A stretch of 64,000 bases of DNA from Streptomyces monomycini (GTDB lineage Bacteria; Actinomycetota; Actinomycetes; Streptomycetales; Streptomycetaceae). Shown in pieces: positions 1 through 8,576 of the stretch. The notes below the pieces were generated by a model. That model had not been told where the DNA came from, made no database searches, and worked only from the letters and a program-made list of their open reading frames with translations. The stretch covers positions 1 to 64,000 of the forward strand of contig NZ_JAFIQY010000021.1 of NCBI RefSeq assembly GCF_022271435.1. The letters are read 5' to 3'. The translations under genes and the position numbers were made by a program. How positions within the stretch are numbered: position 1 is the stretch's first letter; each line of letters starts with the position of its first letter.

Positions 1-106
1 CTTGATGGGGTAAGGCTCCCAGTAGACGACTGGGTTGATAGGCCAGATATGGAAGCCCGGTAACGGGTGGAGTTGACTGGTACTAATAGGCCGAGGGCTT
101 GTCCTC
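1..106 (+). rRNA. 23S ribosomal RNA, 3' end (partial)
   Basis: The window opens inside the last domain of 23S rRNA. The stretch around positions 70-106 contains the universally conserved run GGTACTAATAGGCCGAGGGC, which lies a few bases before the mature 3' end in bacteria. The exact mature end near 106 is estimated by comparison with the remembered E. coli end. The rest of the rRNA operon lies to the left of the window. Confidence 0.93.
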
Positions 107-180
107 AGTTGCTCGCGTCCACTGTGTTAGTTCTGAAGTAACGAACTCGCCTTGCCGGCTGGAGTTGTTATCTTCATAGT

Positions 181-299
181 GTTTCGGTGGTCATAGCGTT
201 AGGGAAACGCCCGGTTACATTTCGAACCCGGAAGCTAAGCCTTTCAGCGCCGATGGTACTGCAGGGGGGACCCTGTGGGAGAGTAGGACGCCGCCGAAC
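181..299 (+). rRNA. 5S ribosomal RNA
   Basis: About 119 bases with the 5S hallmarks: a 5' GTTTCGGTGGTCATAGCG start, the internal GAACCCGGAAGCTAAGC segment, and a 3' CCGCCGAAC end that pairs with the 5' end as helix I. It follows the 23S gene after a 74-base spacer and has no tRNA behind it. The ends are set by the terminal helix and may be off by one or two bases. Confidence 0.95.
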
Positions 300-315
300 A
301 ATTTTTGATAGTGGG

Positions 316-343
316 AAGCCCCGCACCGTATGGTGCGGGGCTT
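316..343 (+). terminator. rRNA operon terminator
   Basis: A perfect 12-base stem (AAGCCCCGCACC paired with GGTGCGGGGCTT) closes a GTAT loop and is followed by T-rich sequence. It starts 17 bases after the 5S end, so it is the expected intrinsic terminator of the rRNA transcript. Confidence 0.92.
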
Positions 344-564
344 TCTGCGTTGTGCGCCCAGACCCCGGCCGGCGCGGTCCGGAAGGCGGCAAGGCCCGGA
401 GGCAGCACGCCCCGGAAGGCGCCCGGCGGTCCTGTCGAACCGCTCACCGGTTATGTGGGGTGTTGTCGGGCGGTATCCGGACAGGGGGCCCGCGGTGTGC
501 CGGGAGGGAGCGGCCAGGTAAGGTCAGGGGGCATCGTCGGTACGTTCCCACAGGAGGCCCCCGG

Positions 565-1173
565 GTGGAGGTCCAGGAGACGCGCGTCCAGACGGATCGT
601 GTCCTCACCATCCCGAACATTTTGAGCATGGCTCGTCTCGTCGGCGTGCCGGTGTTCCTGTGGTTGATCCTGTGGAAGGAGTTCGGCGGCCCGGACACCA
701 AGTACTGGGCGCTGCTGGTGCTGGCGCTGAGCGGCGTCAGTGACTACCTCGACGGCAAGCTGGCCCGCCGCTGGAACCAGATCAGCAGCCTGGGCCGGAT
801 CCTCGACCCGGCCGCCGACCGGCTGTACATCCTCTCCACCCTGGTCGGCCTGACCTGGCGCGGAATCCTTCCGCTCTGGGTCACCGCGGCCCTGCTGGCG
901 CGTGAACTGATGCTGCTGATCGCCGTCGCGGCCCTCGCCCGCCACAAGTACGGACCTCCCCAGGTGAACTTCCTGGGGAAGGCGGCTACATTCAACTTGA
1001 TGTATGCCTTCCCGTTGCTGCTGCTCAGCGACGGAGAAGGCTGGCTCCACACGCTCGCTGAAATTTTCGGATGGGCGTTCGCCGGATGGGGTACAGCACT
1101 GTATTGGTGGGCAGGGATCCTCTATGTGGTCCAGGTCCGCCGGCTCATCAAGGCGGACACCAAGGCCGACTGA
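565..1173 (+). CDS. CDP-alcohol phosphatidyltransferase, probable cardiolipin synthase
   Basis: A 202-residue integral membrane enzyme that transfers a phosphatidyl group from a CDP-activated lipid to an alcohol. The family signature D-x2-D-G-x2-A-R-x8-G-x3-D-x3-D is complete, running from SDYLDGKLARRW to LGRILDPAADR, so all metal and CDP ligands are present. Hydrophobic segments flank it on both sides. The GTG at 565 is chosen because AGGAGG lies seven bases upstream; the frame stays open further left but has no ribosome site. The ManC-like gene follows. From memory, the same pair in S. coelicolor (SCO1389-SCO1388) includes a eukaryote-type cardiolipin synthase, and M. tuberculosis has pgsA2 in this position. 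The alcohol substrate (phosphatidylglycerol or another) cannot be read from the sequence. Confidence 0.85.
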   Translation: MEVQETRVQTDRVLTIPNILSMARLVGVPVFLWLILWKEFGGPDTKYWALLVLALSGVSDYLDGKLARRWNQISSLGRILDPAADRLYILSTLVGLTWRGILPLWVTAALLARELMLLIAVAALARHKYGPPQVNFLGKAATFNLMYAFPLLLLSDGEGWLHTLAEIFGWAFAGWGTALYWWAGILYVVQVRRLIKADTKAD

Positions 1174-1290
1174 ACTCGCCGTATGTTTTCGCACCCGGCC
1201 CGACCGGGTGCCGAAGACGGAGAACGGTAACTCTCCCGGACGGGCGAAGTCGGCAGGACCGTCGTCTGTTTCGAGGAGGACGCTTCCGAC

Positions 1291-3786
1291 ATGAAGGCCG
1301 TTGTGATGGCCGGTGGTGAAGGCACCCGCCTTCGCCCCATGACGTCGAGTATGCCCAAGCCGCTGCTGCCCGTGGCCAACAGGCCGATCATGGAGCATGT
1401 GCTGCGGCTGTTGAAGCGGCATGGGCTCAGCGAGACCGTAGTGACCGTGCAATTCCTGGCGTCGCTCGTCCGGAACTACTTCGGTGACGGGGAAGAGCTC
1501 GGTATGGAGCTCACCTACGCCAACGAGGAGAAACCGCTCGGGACGGCGGGCAGCGTGAAGAACGCCGAGGAGGCGCTCCGCGACGACGCTTTCCTCGTGA
1601 TCTCCGGAGACGCGCTCACCGACTTCGATCTCACCGACCTGATCCGTTTCCACAAGGAGAAGGGCGCGCTCGTCACCGTCTGCCTCACGAGGGTCCCCAA
1701 TCCTCTGGAATTCGGTATCACGATCGTCGACGAGGAAGGCAAGGTCGAGCGTTTCCTGGAGAAGCCGACCTGGGGTCAGGTCTTCTCCGACACGGTGAAC
1801 ACGGGCATCTACGTCATGGAGCCCGAAGTATTCGACTATGTGGAACCCGACGTCCCGGTGGACTGGTCGGGTGATGTCTTCCCGCAGCTCATGAAGGAGG
1901 GCAAGCCGGTCTACGGCTATGTCGCCGAGGGCTACTGGGAGGACGTCGGTACCCACGAGAGCTATGTGAAGGCCCAGGCCGACGTCCTCGAGGGCAAGGT
2001 CGACGTGGACATCGACGGCTTCGAGATCTCGCCGGGCGTCTGGGTCGCCGAGGGCGCCGAGGTGCACCCGGACGCGGTACTGCGCGGCCCGCTGTACATC
2101 GGCGACTACGCCAAGGTGGAAGCCGGCGCGGAGCTGCGCGAGCACACCATCGTCGGGTCGAACGTCGTCGTCAAGAGCGGTGCCTTCCTGCACAAGGCCG
2201 TGGTGCACGACAACGTGTACATCGGGCAGCAGAGCAACCTGCGCGGCTGTGTGATCGGCAAGAACACCGACATCATGCGGGCGGCCCGGATCGAGGACGG
2301 AGCCGTCATCGGCGACGAGTGCCTCGTCGGTGAGGAATCGATTGTTCAGGGCAACGTCCGGGTCTATCCGTTCAAGACCGTCGAGGCCGGTGCCTTCGTC
2401 AACACGTCGGTGATCTGGGAGTCCCGCGGCCAGGCGCACCTGTTCGGCGCCCGCGGCGTCTCCGGCATCCTGAACGTCGAGATCACCCCCGAGGTCGCGG
2501 TCCGGCTCGCCGGCGCGTACGCCACGACCCTGAAGAAGGGGTCCACGGTCACCATCGCCCGGGACCACTCCCGGGGCGCGCGGGCGCTGAAACGCGCGAT
2601 GATCTCCGCGCTCCAGGCCAGCGCCATCGACGTACGGGACGTGGAGAACGTGCCGCTGCCGGTCGCCCGGCAGCAGACGGCCCGGGGCAGCGCCGGCGGC
2701 ATCATGGTCCGTACGACACCGGGCGTACCGGACTCCGTCGACATCGTGTTCCTGGACGAGCGCGGTGCCGACCTCTCACTGGCGCGCCAGCGCAAGCTGG
2801 ACCGGGTCTACGCGCGCCAGGAGTACCGCCGGGCCTTCCCCGGCGAGATCGGCGACCTGCACTTCCCGTCCAGCGTCTACGACTCCTACACCGGGTCGCT
2901 GCTCAGGTCGCTGGACACCGAGGGCATCGGCGAGGCGGGTCTGAAGGTGGTCGTCGACGCCTCCAACGGCAGCGCCGGTCTGGTGCTGCCCAGCCTCCTG
3001 GGGCGGCTCGGCGTCGACTCGCTGACCATCAATCCCGGCCTGGACGAGTCCCGGCCGACGGAGACCGCCGACGCCCGGCGCGCCGGGCTGGTCCGGCTCG
3101 GGGAGATCGTGGCCTCCGCGCGGGCGGCCTTCGGGGTGCGGTTCGACCCGGTCGGCGAGCGGCTGTCGCTGGTGGACGAGCGCGGCCGGATCATCGAGGA
3201 CGACCGGGCGCTGCTGGTCATGCTCGACCTGGTGGCCGCCGAGCGGCGCAGCGGCCGGGTGGCGCTGCCGGTGACCACGACCCGTATCGCCGAGCAGGTG
3301 GCCGCGTACCACGGCACGCAGGTGGAGTGGACGACCACCTCGCCCGACGACCTGACCCGGGTGGGCCGCGGGGACGACACCATTTTCGGCGGTGACGGCC
3401 GCGGTGGGTTCATCGTTCCGGAGTTCAGCAGCGTCTTCGACGGCGCGGCGGCGTTCGTACGGCTGATCGGGCTGGTGGCCCGTACCCAGCTCACGCTCAG
3501 CCAGATCGACGCGCGGATCCCGCGCGCGCATGTGCTCAAGCGGGACCTGGCGACGCCGTGGGCCGTCAAGGGCCTGGTCATGCGCCATGTGGTGGAGGCC
3601 GCCGGCGACCGGTCGGTGGACACCACCGACGGCGTACGGGTGGTCGAGGCCGACGGGCGCTGGGTGCTGGTGCTGCCGGACCCGGCGGAGGCCGTCACCC
3701 ATCTGTGGGCGGAAGGCCCGGACGACGCCTCGGCCCAGCAGCTGCTGGACGAGTGGTCGGCGGTGGTGGACAGCGCGGGCCGCTGA
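1291..3786 (+). CDS. NDP-sugar pyrophosphorylase fused to a degenerate phosphomannomutase domain (ManC-like)
   Basis: An 831-residue fusion. Residues 1-230 form a nucleotidyltransferase with the signature MKAVVMAGGEGTRLRPMT and the substrate loop MPKPLLPVANRP. Residues 250-375 are hexapeptide repeats of a left-handed beta helix. Residues 380-830 resemble phosphomannomutase. Its catalytic loops are altered: the phosphoserine loop TASHNP reads VRTTPGVPD, the metal loop DGDGDR reads DPVGER, and the sugar loop is FGGDGRGG. The second half is therefore probably regulatory or structural. By analogy with SCO1388 the enzyme should make GDP-mannose from GTP and mannose 1-phosphate, feeding glycan and protein mannosylation. 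GAGGAGGA precedes the ATG at good spacing. Confidence 0.87.
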   Translation: MKAVVMAGGEGTRLRPMTSSMPKPLLPVANRPIMEHVLRLLKRHGLSETVVTVQFLASLVRNYFGDGEELGMELTYANEEKPLGTAGSVKNAEEALRDDAFLVISGDALTDFDLTDLIRFHKEKGALVTVCLTRVPNPLEFGITIVDEEGKVERFLEKPTWGQVFSDTVNTGIYVMEPEVFDYVEPDVPVDWSGDVFPQLMKEGKPVYGYVAEGYWEDVGTHESYVKAQADVLEGKVDVDIDGFEISPGVWVAEGAEVHPDAVLRGPLYIGDYAKVEAGAELREHTIVGSNVVVKSGAFLHKAVVHDNVYIGQQSNLRGCVIGKNTDIMRAARIEDGAVIGDECLVGEESIVQGNVRVYPFKTVEAGAFVNTSVIWESRGQAHLFGARGVSGILNVEITPEVAVRLAGAYATTLKKGSTVTIARDHSRGARALKRAMISALQASAIDVRDVENVPLPVARQQTARGSAGGIMVRTTPGVPDSVDIVFLDERGADLSLARQRKLDRVYARQEYRRAFPGEIGDLHFPSSVYDSYTGSLLRSLDTEGIGEAGLKVVVDASNGSAGLVLPSLLGRLGVDSLTINPGLDESRPTETADARRAGLVRLGEIVASARAAFGVRFDPVGERLSLVDERGRIIEDDRALLVMLDLVAAERRSGRVALPVTTTRIAEQVAAYHGTQVEWTTTSPDDLTRVGRGDDTIFGGDGRGGFIVPEFSSVFDGAAAFVRLIGLVARTQLTLSQIDARIPRAHVLKRDLATPWAVKGLVMRHVVEAAGDRSVDTTDGVRVVEADGRWVLVLPDPAEAVTHLWAEGPDDASAQQLLDEWSAVVDSAGR

Positions 3787-3902
3787 CCCCCGGCGGGCGT
3801 GAACGCGTCCGTACCGTCCCGTGACGCCACCGGCGTGCCGCGATTCGGCGCGCCGGTGGGGCCATTGGGTGACTGCGGCGCCGACGTGCGACGATGTGCG
3901 GC

Positions 3903-4817
3903 ATGTCGCAGCAGCGCCCCGACCGGAGCACCCCTCACCAGGCCTCGCGCCCCGACGCCTCGATGTCGCTGCTGACCAACGTCATGGACCACGCCCTGGA
4001 CGACGGGTACGCGGAAGCGGCGGAGCGCAAGGCCGCGGCGGGGGTGCGGGGCCTGCCCCGTACCCTGCGGGCCAAGTTGGGGCTGGCGGCGGGCCTGGTG
4101 CTCGCCGCGGTGGTGGTGACGGTCGGCGCCGCCCAGGCGCGGATATCGGCTCCCACCCTGGCGAAGGAACGCGAAGAGCTGATCAACCGTATCGAGCACG
4201 GCACGGCCGACGCCGACGCGGTGCAGAAGCGGGTCGACGCGCTCCGTGACGATGTGGGGACGATGCAGCGCGAGGCGCTGAAGAAGCACGGCGGCGACCG
4301 GGCCGAGCTGCTGGCGCTGCTGGCCGGCTCGACACAGGTGACCGGCCCCGGGGTGAAACTCGTCGTGGACGACGCCAAGTCGGCCAAGTCGAGCGGCGGG
4401 GGGCCGCGGGAGAGCACCGGCTTCTCGGACACCGGGCGGCTGCGCGACCGGGATCTGCAACGGGTCGTCAACGGTCTCTGGGCGTCCGGCGCCGAGGCGG
4501 TCTCCGTCAACGAGCAGCGGCTGACGTCCCTCTCGGCGATCAGAGCCGCGGGAGACGCCATACTGGTCGACAACAAACCGCTGGTGCCGCCGTACACGGT
4601 GCTGGCGGTGGGGGACGGGCACAAGCTCGCGACCGCGTTCCAGGACAGTGCGGACGGCCAGTACTTGGACGTGCTGCGCAAGAACTACGGGATTCGTACG
4701 AAGCTTTCCGCGGAGAACGAGGTCAGGCTGCCGCCCGCGCCCAGTTTGATCGTACGTACAGCACAGCCGAAGGCCGGTGCCCCGGGTGGCGCCGACACAG
4801 GGAAGGGCACATCGTGA
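3903..4817 (+). CDS. DUF881 family membrane-anchored protein (first copy)
   Basis: About 304 residues. A cytoplasmic N-terminus of roughly 60 residues is followed by one membrane helix (AGLVLAAVVVTVGAAQA). Then come a short helical stretch and the DUF881 domain, with the family phrases TGPGVKLVVDD and VNGLWASGAEAVSVNEQRL. The function is unknown; the family sits in a conserved three-gene set with Sbp and a second DUF881 protein (Rv1823-Rv1825 in M. tuberculosis). The start is uncertain: ATG at 3903 or 3894, neither with a clear ribosome site. The stop overlaps the next start by four bases, implying translational coupling. Confidence 0.85.
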   Translation: MSQQRPDRSTPHQASRPDASMSLLTNVMDHALDDGYAEAAERKAAAGVRGLPRTLRAKLGLAAGLVLAAVVVTVGAAQARISAPTLAKEREELINRIEHGTADADAVQKRVDALRDDVGTMQREALKKHGGDRAELLALLAGSTQVTGPGVKLVVDDAKSAKSSGGGPRESTGFSDTGRLRDRDLQRVVNGLWASGAEAVSVNEQRLTSLSAIRAAGDAILVDNKPLVPPYTVLAVGDGHKLATAFQDSADGQYLDVLRKNYGIRTKLSAENEVRLPPAPSLIVRTAQPKAGAPGGADTGKGTS

Positions 4818-5146
4818 TCGCCGTACTGGGCCTCATCGTGGGAGTCGTGGTCGGGCTTGTGGTCCGACCCGTGGTGCCGACGGTGGTCGAGCCCTACCTG
4901 CCGATCGCTGTCGTCGCGGCGCTGGACGCCGTCTTCGGCGGTCTGCGCGCGATGCTGGACGGCATCTTCGACGACAAGGTCTTCGTCGTCTCGTTCCTGT
5001 CCAACGTGGTGGTCGCCGCGCTCATCGTCTTCCTCGGCGACAAGCTCGGCGTCGGCGCCCAACTGTCCACCGGTGTGGTCGTCGTACTGGGCATCCGCAT
5101 CTTCTCCAACGCCGCGGCCATCCGCCGGCACGTCTTCAGGGCCTGA
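4814..5146 (+). CDS. sbp: Small basic protein Sbp (DUF1290)
   Basis: A 110-residue, almost wholly hydrophobic protein with three predicted membrane helices: residues 1-25, a segment around VVSFLSNVVVAALIVFLGD, and one around STGVVVVLGIRIFSN. Length and pattern fit the Sbp/DUF1290 family, which is conserved near cell-division genes in Gram-positive bacteria and has no firm biochemical role. It starts with GTG in the four-base overlap GTGA with the preceding stop. Its own stop TGA overlaps the next ATG, so the three genes are tightly coupled and probably form one membrane complex. Confidence 0.88.
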   Translation: MIAVLGLIVGVVVGLVVRPVVPTVVEPYLPIAVVAALDAVFGGLRAMLDGIFDDKVFVVSFLSNVVVAALIVFLGDKLGVGAQLSTGVVVVLGIRIFSNAAAIRRHVFRA

Positions 5147-6135
5147 TGCCGATGGCTACGGACGACACCCCCGAGCGGGACGGCACGCCGCCGCGACCGG
5201 GCGGCGGTACCCCGCGGGAGCCGCGGCAGGAGCCGCCCGGCGGATCCGGCGGTGCGGACCGCGGGCCCGGTGGAGCGGACCGGCCGGCCGACCGGCGGCC
5301 GATGCCGCCCGAGAGCCGGTCGCAGGAGCCGCGGGACGGCGCGGGACGCGCCGCTGACGAGGCGCCGGCGGCAGGTACGGACCAGGCGGCCGGGCCCGGT
5401 GCGGCAAAGCCGGAGATGACCGGACGGCAGCGTCTGGCGGCCGGTCTGTGGCCGCCGCGGCTGACCCGGGCCCAACTGATCGTGGCCCTGCTGCTGTTCA
5501 TTCTCGGTCTCGGCCTGGCAATTCAGGTACGTTCCACGAGTGACAACAGCGCACTACGGGGCGCGCGGCAGGAGGACCTGGTGCGCATCCTGGATGAATT
5601 GGACAACCGTTCGCAACGCCTGACGGATGAACAGCGCAGGCTGGAGGGCCAGAAGACCGAGCTGGAGAACAGCTCGGACCAGGCCGAGGAGGCCCGGAAG
5701 CAGACCGTGGAGAAGGAGCAGCAGCTCGGCGTGCTGGCGGGGACGGTGGCGGCCCAGGGGCCGGGCATCAACCTGACCATCAACGATCCGACGCACTCCG
5801 TCGAGGCGGACAAACTGCTGGACACCGTCCAGGAGTTGCGGGCGGCCGGCGCGGAGGCCATTCAGATCAACGACGTACGGATCGTGGCCGATTCGTACCT
5901 GTCGGACGTCCGCGGCGGCGTGGAGGTCGACGGCCGACACGTCACCCAGCCGTACCGTTTCAAGGTGATCGGCAAGCCCGAGGACCTGGAACCGGCGCTG
6001 AACATCCCTGGCGGTGTGGTGCAGACTTTGGAGAAGGAGCAGGCCACTGTGTCGGTGAGCCGTGACGGGAAGATCATCGTGGACGCCTTGCGGGAGGCGA
6101 AGCGGCCTGACTACGCTCGGTCGTCATCGCGGTGA
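5146..6135 (+). CDS. DUF881 family membrane-anchored protein (second copy)
   Basis: A 329-residue protein. The first 90 or so residues are a disordered, Gly/Pro/Arg/Glu-rich cytoplasmic tail, followed by one membrane helix (LIVALLLFILGLGLAIQV) and a coiled coil of about 60 residues rich in Glu, Gln and Arg. The DUF881 domain ends the protein (GPGINLTINDPTHSV, RAAGAEAIQINDVRIV). The ATG at 5146 overlaps the Sbp stop as TGATG; ATG at 5152 is an alternative. The two DUF881 proteins and Sbp probably work together at the envelope, an inference from gene order. About 190 bases separate it from the FHA gene, where M. tuberculosis carries gcvH. Confidence 0.86.
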   Translation: MPMATDDTPERDGTPPRPGGGTPREPRQEPPGGSGGADRGPGGADRPADRRPMPPESRSQEPRDGAGRAADEAPAAGTDQAAGPGAAKPEMTGRQRLAAGLWPPRLTRAQLIVALLLFILGLGLAIQVRSTSDNSALRGARQEDLVRILDELDNRSQRLTDEQRRLEGQKTELENSSDQAEEARKQTVEKEQQLGVLAGTVAAQGPGINLTINDPTHSVEADKLLDTVQELRAAGAEAIQINDVRIVADSYLSDVRGGVEVDGRHVTQPYRFKVIGKPEDLEPALNIPGGVVQTLEKEQATVSVSRDGKIIVDALREAKRPDYARSSSR

Positions 6136-6325
6136 GCCGGCGACGAATGCGGACGCTTCGGGTCGGGCATGAGGGAGCGGGGGGTCGGCGCACCGTACGG
6201 GTGGTGCGTGGTGGAAACTGTGTGAAGGCCACGGACGTTAACAAGATGTCCGGATCGGCCGGTGTGTGCATCGAGGGTTCGTCCTGCCCCACGGGCGGGT
6301 CTGTTTCGTTCAAGGGGAATCGCCC

Positions 6326-7099
6326 GTGAAGTTGTTTGCAAAGCTGTTCGGCAAGAGCGCACGCCAGGAGGGCGGCAGCGGCTCGGCCAAGCACCGCGCC
6401 TCGCGCCAGCCCGAGGAGAGCGGCGCCGGCGGAGAGCGTCCGCTCTTCCGCGACCAGGTCGGTGGCCCCGGAGCGCCGGGTGCTCATTCTGTTGACCCCT
6501 CCGTGCCCGGCCGCATAGGTTCCCAGGGACCGTCGGCCGCGAACACGGGTGGAGGGGTTGCCTTGCCGGTCTGTACGAGGTGCGGTCACCGCAACGCCGA
6601 GGCGAGCCGGTTCTGCTCCAACTGCGGAGCGCCGCTGCGCCCCGGGGCGCAGGCCGAGCGTGCTTCCGAGACGACCTCCACCATCTCCATCTCGGGGCTG
6701 GAGGCGTACGACGCGGAGACGACGGGGCAGACGGCGGTGCCGTCGCTGTCCCCCGAGGCGCAGGCGGCCGTCGAGGCGCTGCCCATGGGTTCGGCCCTGC
6801 TGGTCGTGCGCCGCGGCCCGAATTCGGGCAGCCGCTTCCTGCTGGACGGCGATCTGACGACGGCCGGGCGGCACCCGCAGAGCGACATCTTCCTGGACGA
6901 CGTGACGGTCTCGCGCCGCCACGTGGAGTTCCGCCGCGGCCAGGACGGCGGCTTCACCGTCGCCGACGTCGGCAGCCTGAACGGCACGTACGTCAACCGT
7001 GAGCGCATCGACTCGGTGCCGCTCGCCAACGGTGACGAGGTCCAGATCGGCAAGTTCCGGCTGGTCTTCTACGCGAGCCAGCGGGGCGTCGGCTTCTGA
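6326..7099 (+). CDS. FHA-domain signalling protein, GarA/OdhI-like, with zinc ribbon
   Basis: A 257-residue cytoplasmic protein. A disordered N-terminus precedes a CxxC...CxxC zinc ribbon (CTRCG and CSNCG, about residues 83-101). Near residue 115 sits ETTSTIS, matching the ETTS motif that PknB/PknG-type kinases phosphorylate in GarA and OdhI. The C-terminal third is an FHA phosphothreonine-binding domain (GRHPQSDIFLDD, VSRRHVEF, GSLNGTYVN). GarA and OdhI restrain 2-oxoglutarate dehydrogenase and tune glutamate metabolism; a similar role is inferred here. The GTG at 6326 has AAGGGGA nine bases upstream. The added zinc ribbon sets it apart from the shorter mycobacterial GarA. Confidence 0.86.
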   Translation: MKLFAKLFGKSARQEGGSGSAKHRASRQPEESGAGGERPLFRDQVGGPGAPGAHSVDPSVPGRIGSQGPSAANTGGGVALPVCTRCGHRNAEASRFCSNCGAPLRPGAQAERASETTSTISISGLEAYDAETTGQTAVPSLSPEAQAAVEALPMGSALLVVRRGPNSGSRFLLDGDLTTAGRHPQSDIFLDDVTVSRRHVEFRRGQDGGFTVADVGSLNGTYVNRERIDSVPLANGDEVQIGKFRLVFYASQRGVGF

Positions 7100-7116
7100 C
7101 CGGCCAAGGAAGGCAT

Positions 7117-7863
7117 ATGCACCGCACTGCGCCGGGTGGTGCCGGGTCCGCCGGCACCACCTCGGACGGCAAGCTGATGAGCATCGGTACGGTGCTCAAC
7201 GCGCTGCGCGACGAGTTCCCCGAGGTCACCATCTCCAAGATCCGTTTCTTGGAGGCCGAGGGGCTCGTCGAGCCGCGGCGCACTCCGTCCGGATACCGCA
7301 AGTTCAGCGCGGACGACGTCGCCCGGCTGGCGGCCGTCCTGCGGATGCAGCGTGACCACTATCTTCCGCTGAAAGTGATCCGCGAGCACCTGGACGCCCT
7401 CGCCCGTGGCGAACAGGTGCCGCTGCCGGCCCCCGCCGCGCCCGCTGGGGAGCTGTTCGAAGGTCTCGGGGAGTCGGCCGGTGACCTGCCCACGGCCGCC
7501 CGCATCGGCCGGGCGGAGCTGCTGGCCACCGCGGAGGTCGAGGAGGCCGAGCTCGCCGACTGGGAGGCGTACGGACTCATCGTCCCGGACGCCGACGGCG
7601 GGTACGACATCGAGGCCGTGACGGTCGCCAGGCTCGTCGCCGAACTGGGGCGATTCGGACTGGAACCCCGCCACCTGCGGGCGGTCAAGGCGGCCGCCGA
7701 ACGGGAGGCCAACCTCGTCGAGCAGGTCGTCGCGCCGCTGCGCCGGCACCGCAATCCGCAGACCAGGCAGCACGCCGAGGCCACGGCCAGAGAGCTGGCC
7801 ACGCTGTCCGTACGGCTGCACGCGGCCCTGGTCCAGTCCGCCCTGCGGGTCCGGCCGACGTGA
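7117..7863 (+). CDS. ftsR: MerR-family regulator, FtsR-like
   Basis: A 248-residue regulator whose N-terminal MerR helix-turn-helix reads SIGTVLNALRDEFPEVTIS, then KIRFLEAEGLVEPRRTPSGY, the classic MerR wing. A linker rich in Ala, Pro and Gly leads to a second helical region (residues 110-230). Gene order (FHA, this gene, bifunctional nuclease, second MerR) matches Rv1827-Rv1830 and the Corynebacterium region where FtsR activates ftsZ; that role here is inferred from synteny. AAGGAAGG lies four bases before the ATG, which follows the FHA stop by 17 bases, so the two are probably co-transcribed. Confidence 0.84.
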   Translation: MHRTAPGGAGSAGTTSDGKLMSIGTVLNALRDEFPEVTISKIRFLEAEGLVEPRRTPSGYRKFSADDVARLAAVLRMQRDHYLPLKVIREHLDALARGEQVPLPAPAAPAGELFEGLGESAGDLPTAARIGRAELLATAEVEEAELADWEAYGLIVPDADGGYDIEAVTVARLVAELGRFGLEPRHLRAVKAAAEREANLVEQVVAPLRRHRNPQTRQHAEATARELATLSVRLHAALVQSALRVRPT

Positions 7864-7904
7864 GCAATGGGTGGCCCGACTACCCAAACCGCCCGGGCAC
7901 GTCC

Positions 7905-7916
7905 TAGGGTTGCTGT
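7905..7916 (+). promoter_or_regulatory. Candidate leaderless promoter of the nuclease gene
   Basis: TAGGGT at 7905-7910 fits the Streptomyces -10 pattern TANNNT and ends six bases before the GTG at 7917. There is no Shine-Dalgarno sequence in this interval, so the mRNA probably begins at or within a base of the start codon. No convincing -35 element is seen. Confidence 0.5.
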
Positions 7917-8390
7917 GTGAACGAGCTCGATGTCGTGGGTGTCCGGGTGGAAATGCCTTCCAACCAACCGATCGTGCTCCTACGGGAGGTAGGAGGCGAC
8001 CGTTACCTGCCCATTTGGATCGGGCCGGGGGAGGCCACCGCCATCGCCTTCGCCCAGCAGGGGATGGCCCCTGCCAGGCCGCTGACGCACGACCTCTTCA
8101 AGGATGTGCTGGAAGCGGTGGGCCAGGAACTGACCCAGGTCCGCATCACGGACCTGCGCGAGGGGGTCTTCTATGCCGAACTGGTCTTCGCCAGTGGTGT
8201 CGAGGTCAGCGCCCGTCCGTCCGACGCCATAGCGCTGGCGCTGCGCACCGGTACGCCGATCTACGGGACCGACGGAGTCCTCGACGACGCGGGCATCGCC
8301 ATCCCGGACGAGCAGGAGGACGAGGTGGAGAAGTTCCGCGAGTTCCTCGACCAGATCTCGCCCGAGGACTTCGGCACCAACAGTCAGTGA
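7917..8390 (+). CDS. Bifunctional nuclease family protein (DUF151)
   Basis: A 157-residue protein with the DUF151 core: MNELDVVGVRVEMPSNQPIV, LPIWIGPGEATAIAFAQQG, RPLTHDLFKDVLEAVG, VSARPSDAIALALRTGTPIY. Relatives include a plant/Arabidopsis protein with reported RNase and DNase activity and Rv1829. The physiological role in actinobacteria is not established. The acidic C-terminus (DEQEDEVEKFREF) is typical of the family. It starts with GTG directly behind a -10-like hexamer, so translation is probably leaderless. It sits between two MerR regulators in the conserved block. Confidence 0.87.
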   Translation: MNELDVVGVRVEMPSNQPIVLLREVGGDRYLPIWIGPGEATAIAFAQQGMAPARPLTHDLFKDVLEAVGQELTQVRITDLREGVFYAELVFASGVEVSARPSDAIALALRTGTPIYGTDGVLDDAGIAIPDEQEDEVEKFREFLDQISPEDFGTNSQ

Positions 8391-8468
8391 GCCGGGTGCG
8401 CGGAGGGCCGTCTTCCGCGCATTCGAGTAGCCTTTCCCCGTCCTGGGGCACGAGAAACCACTCGCAGG

Positions 8469-8532
8469 GTGATTATCACTCGGCGTGGCGAGCGCGGCGA
8501 TCGTTGACGCACCCCGAGTGACTGCATACCGT
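8469..8532 (+). promoter_or_regulatory. Promoter of the second MerR gene, with upstream dyad
   Basis: TTGACG at 8504-8509 and TACCGT at 8527-8532 are separated by 17 bases, a good vegetative-type promoter that would start transcription near 8539. Upstream, GTGATTATCAC at 8469-8479 is a perfect dyad (GTGAT-T-ATCAC) in a locally A+T-rich patch and could be an activator or repressor site. The dyad's role is a guess. Confidence 0.65.
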
Positions 8533-8576
8533 CGATGAGGCAGGTCCCGTCCGGGACGTGGAGGACGGAGGTCGGC

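Noticed and set aside
451..2568. Long minus-strand open frame opposite the ManC-like gene
   Set aside because: It is a by-product of high third-position G+C in the real gene on the other strand. The translation has no family motifs, and it runs opposite two well-supported genes.
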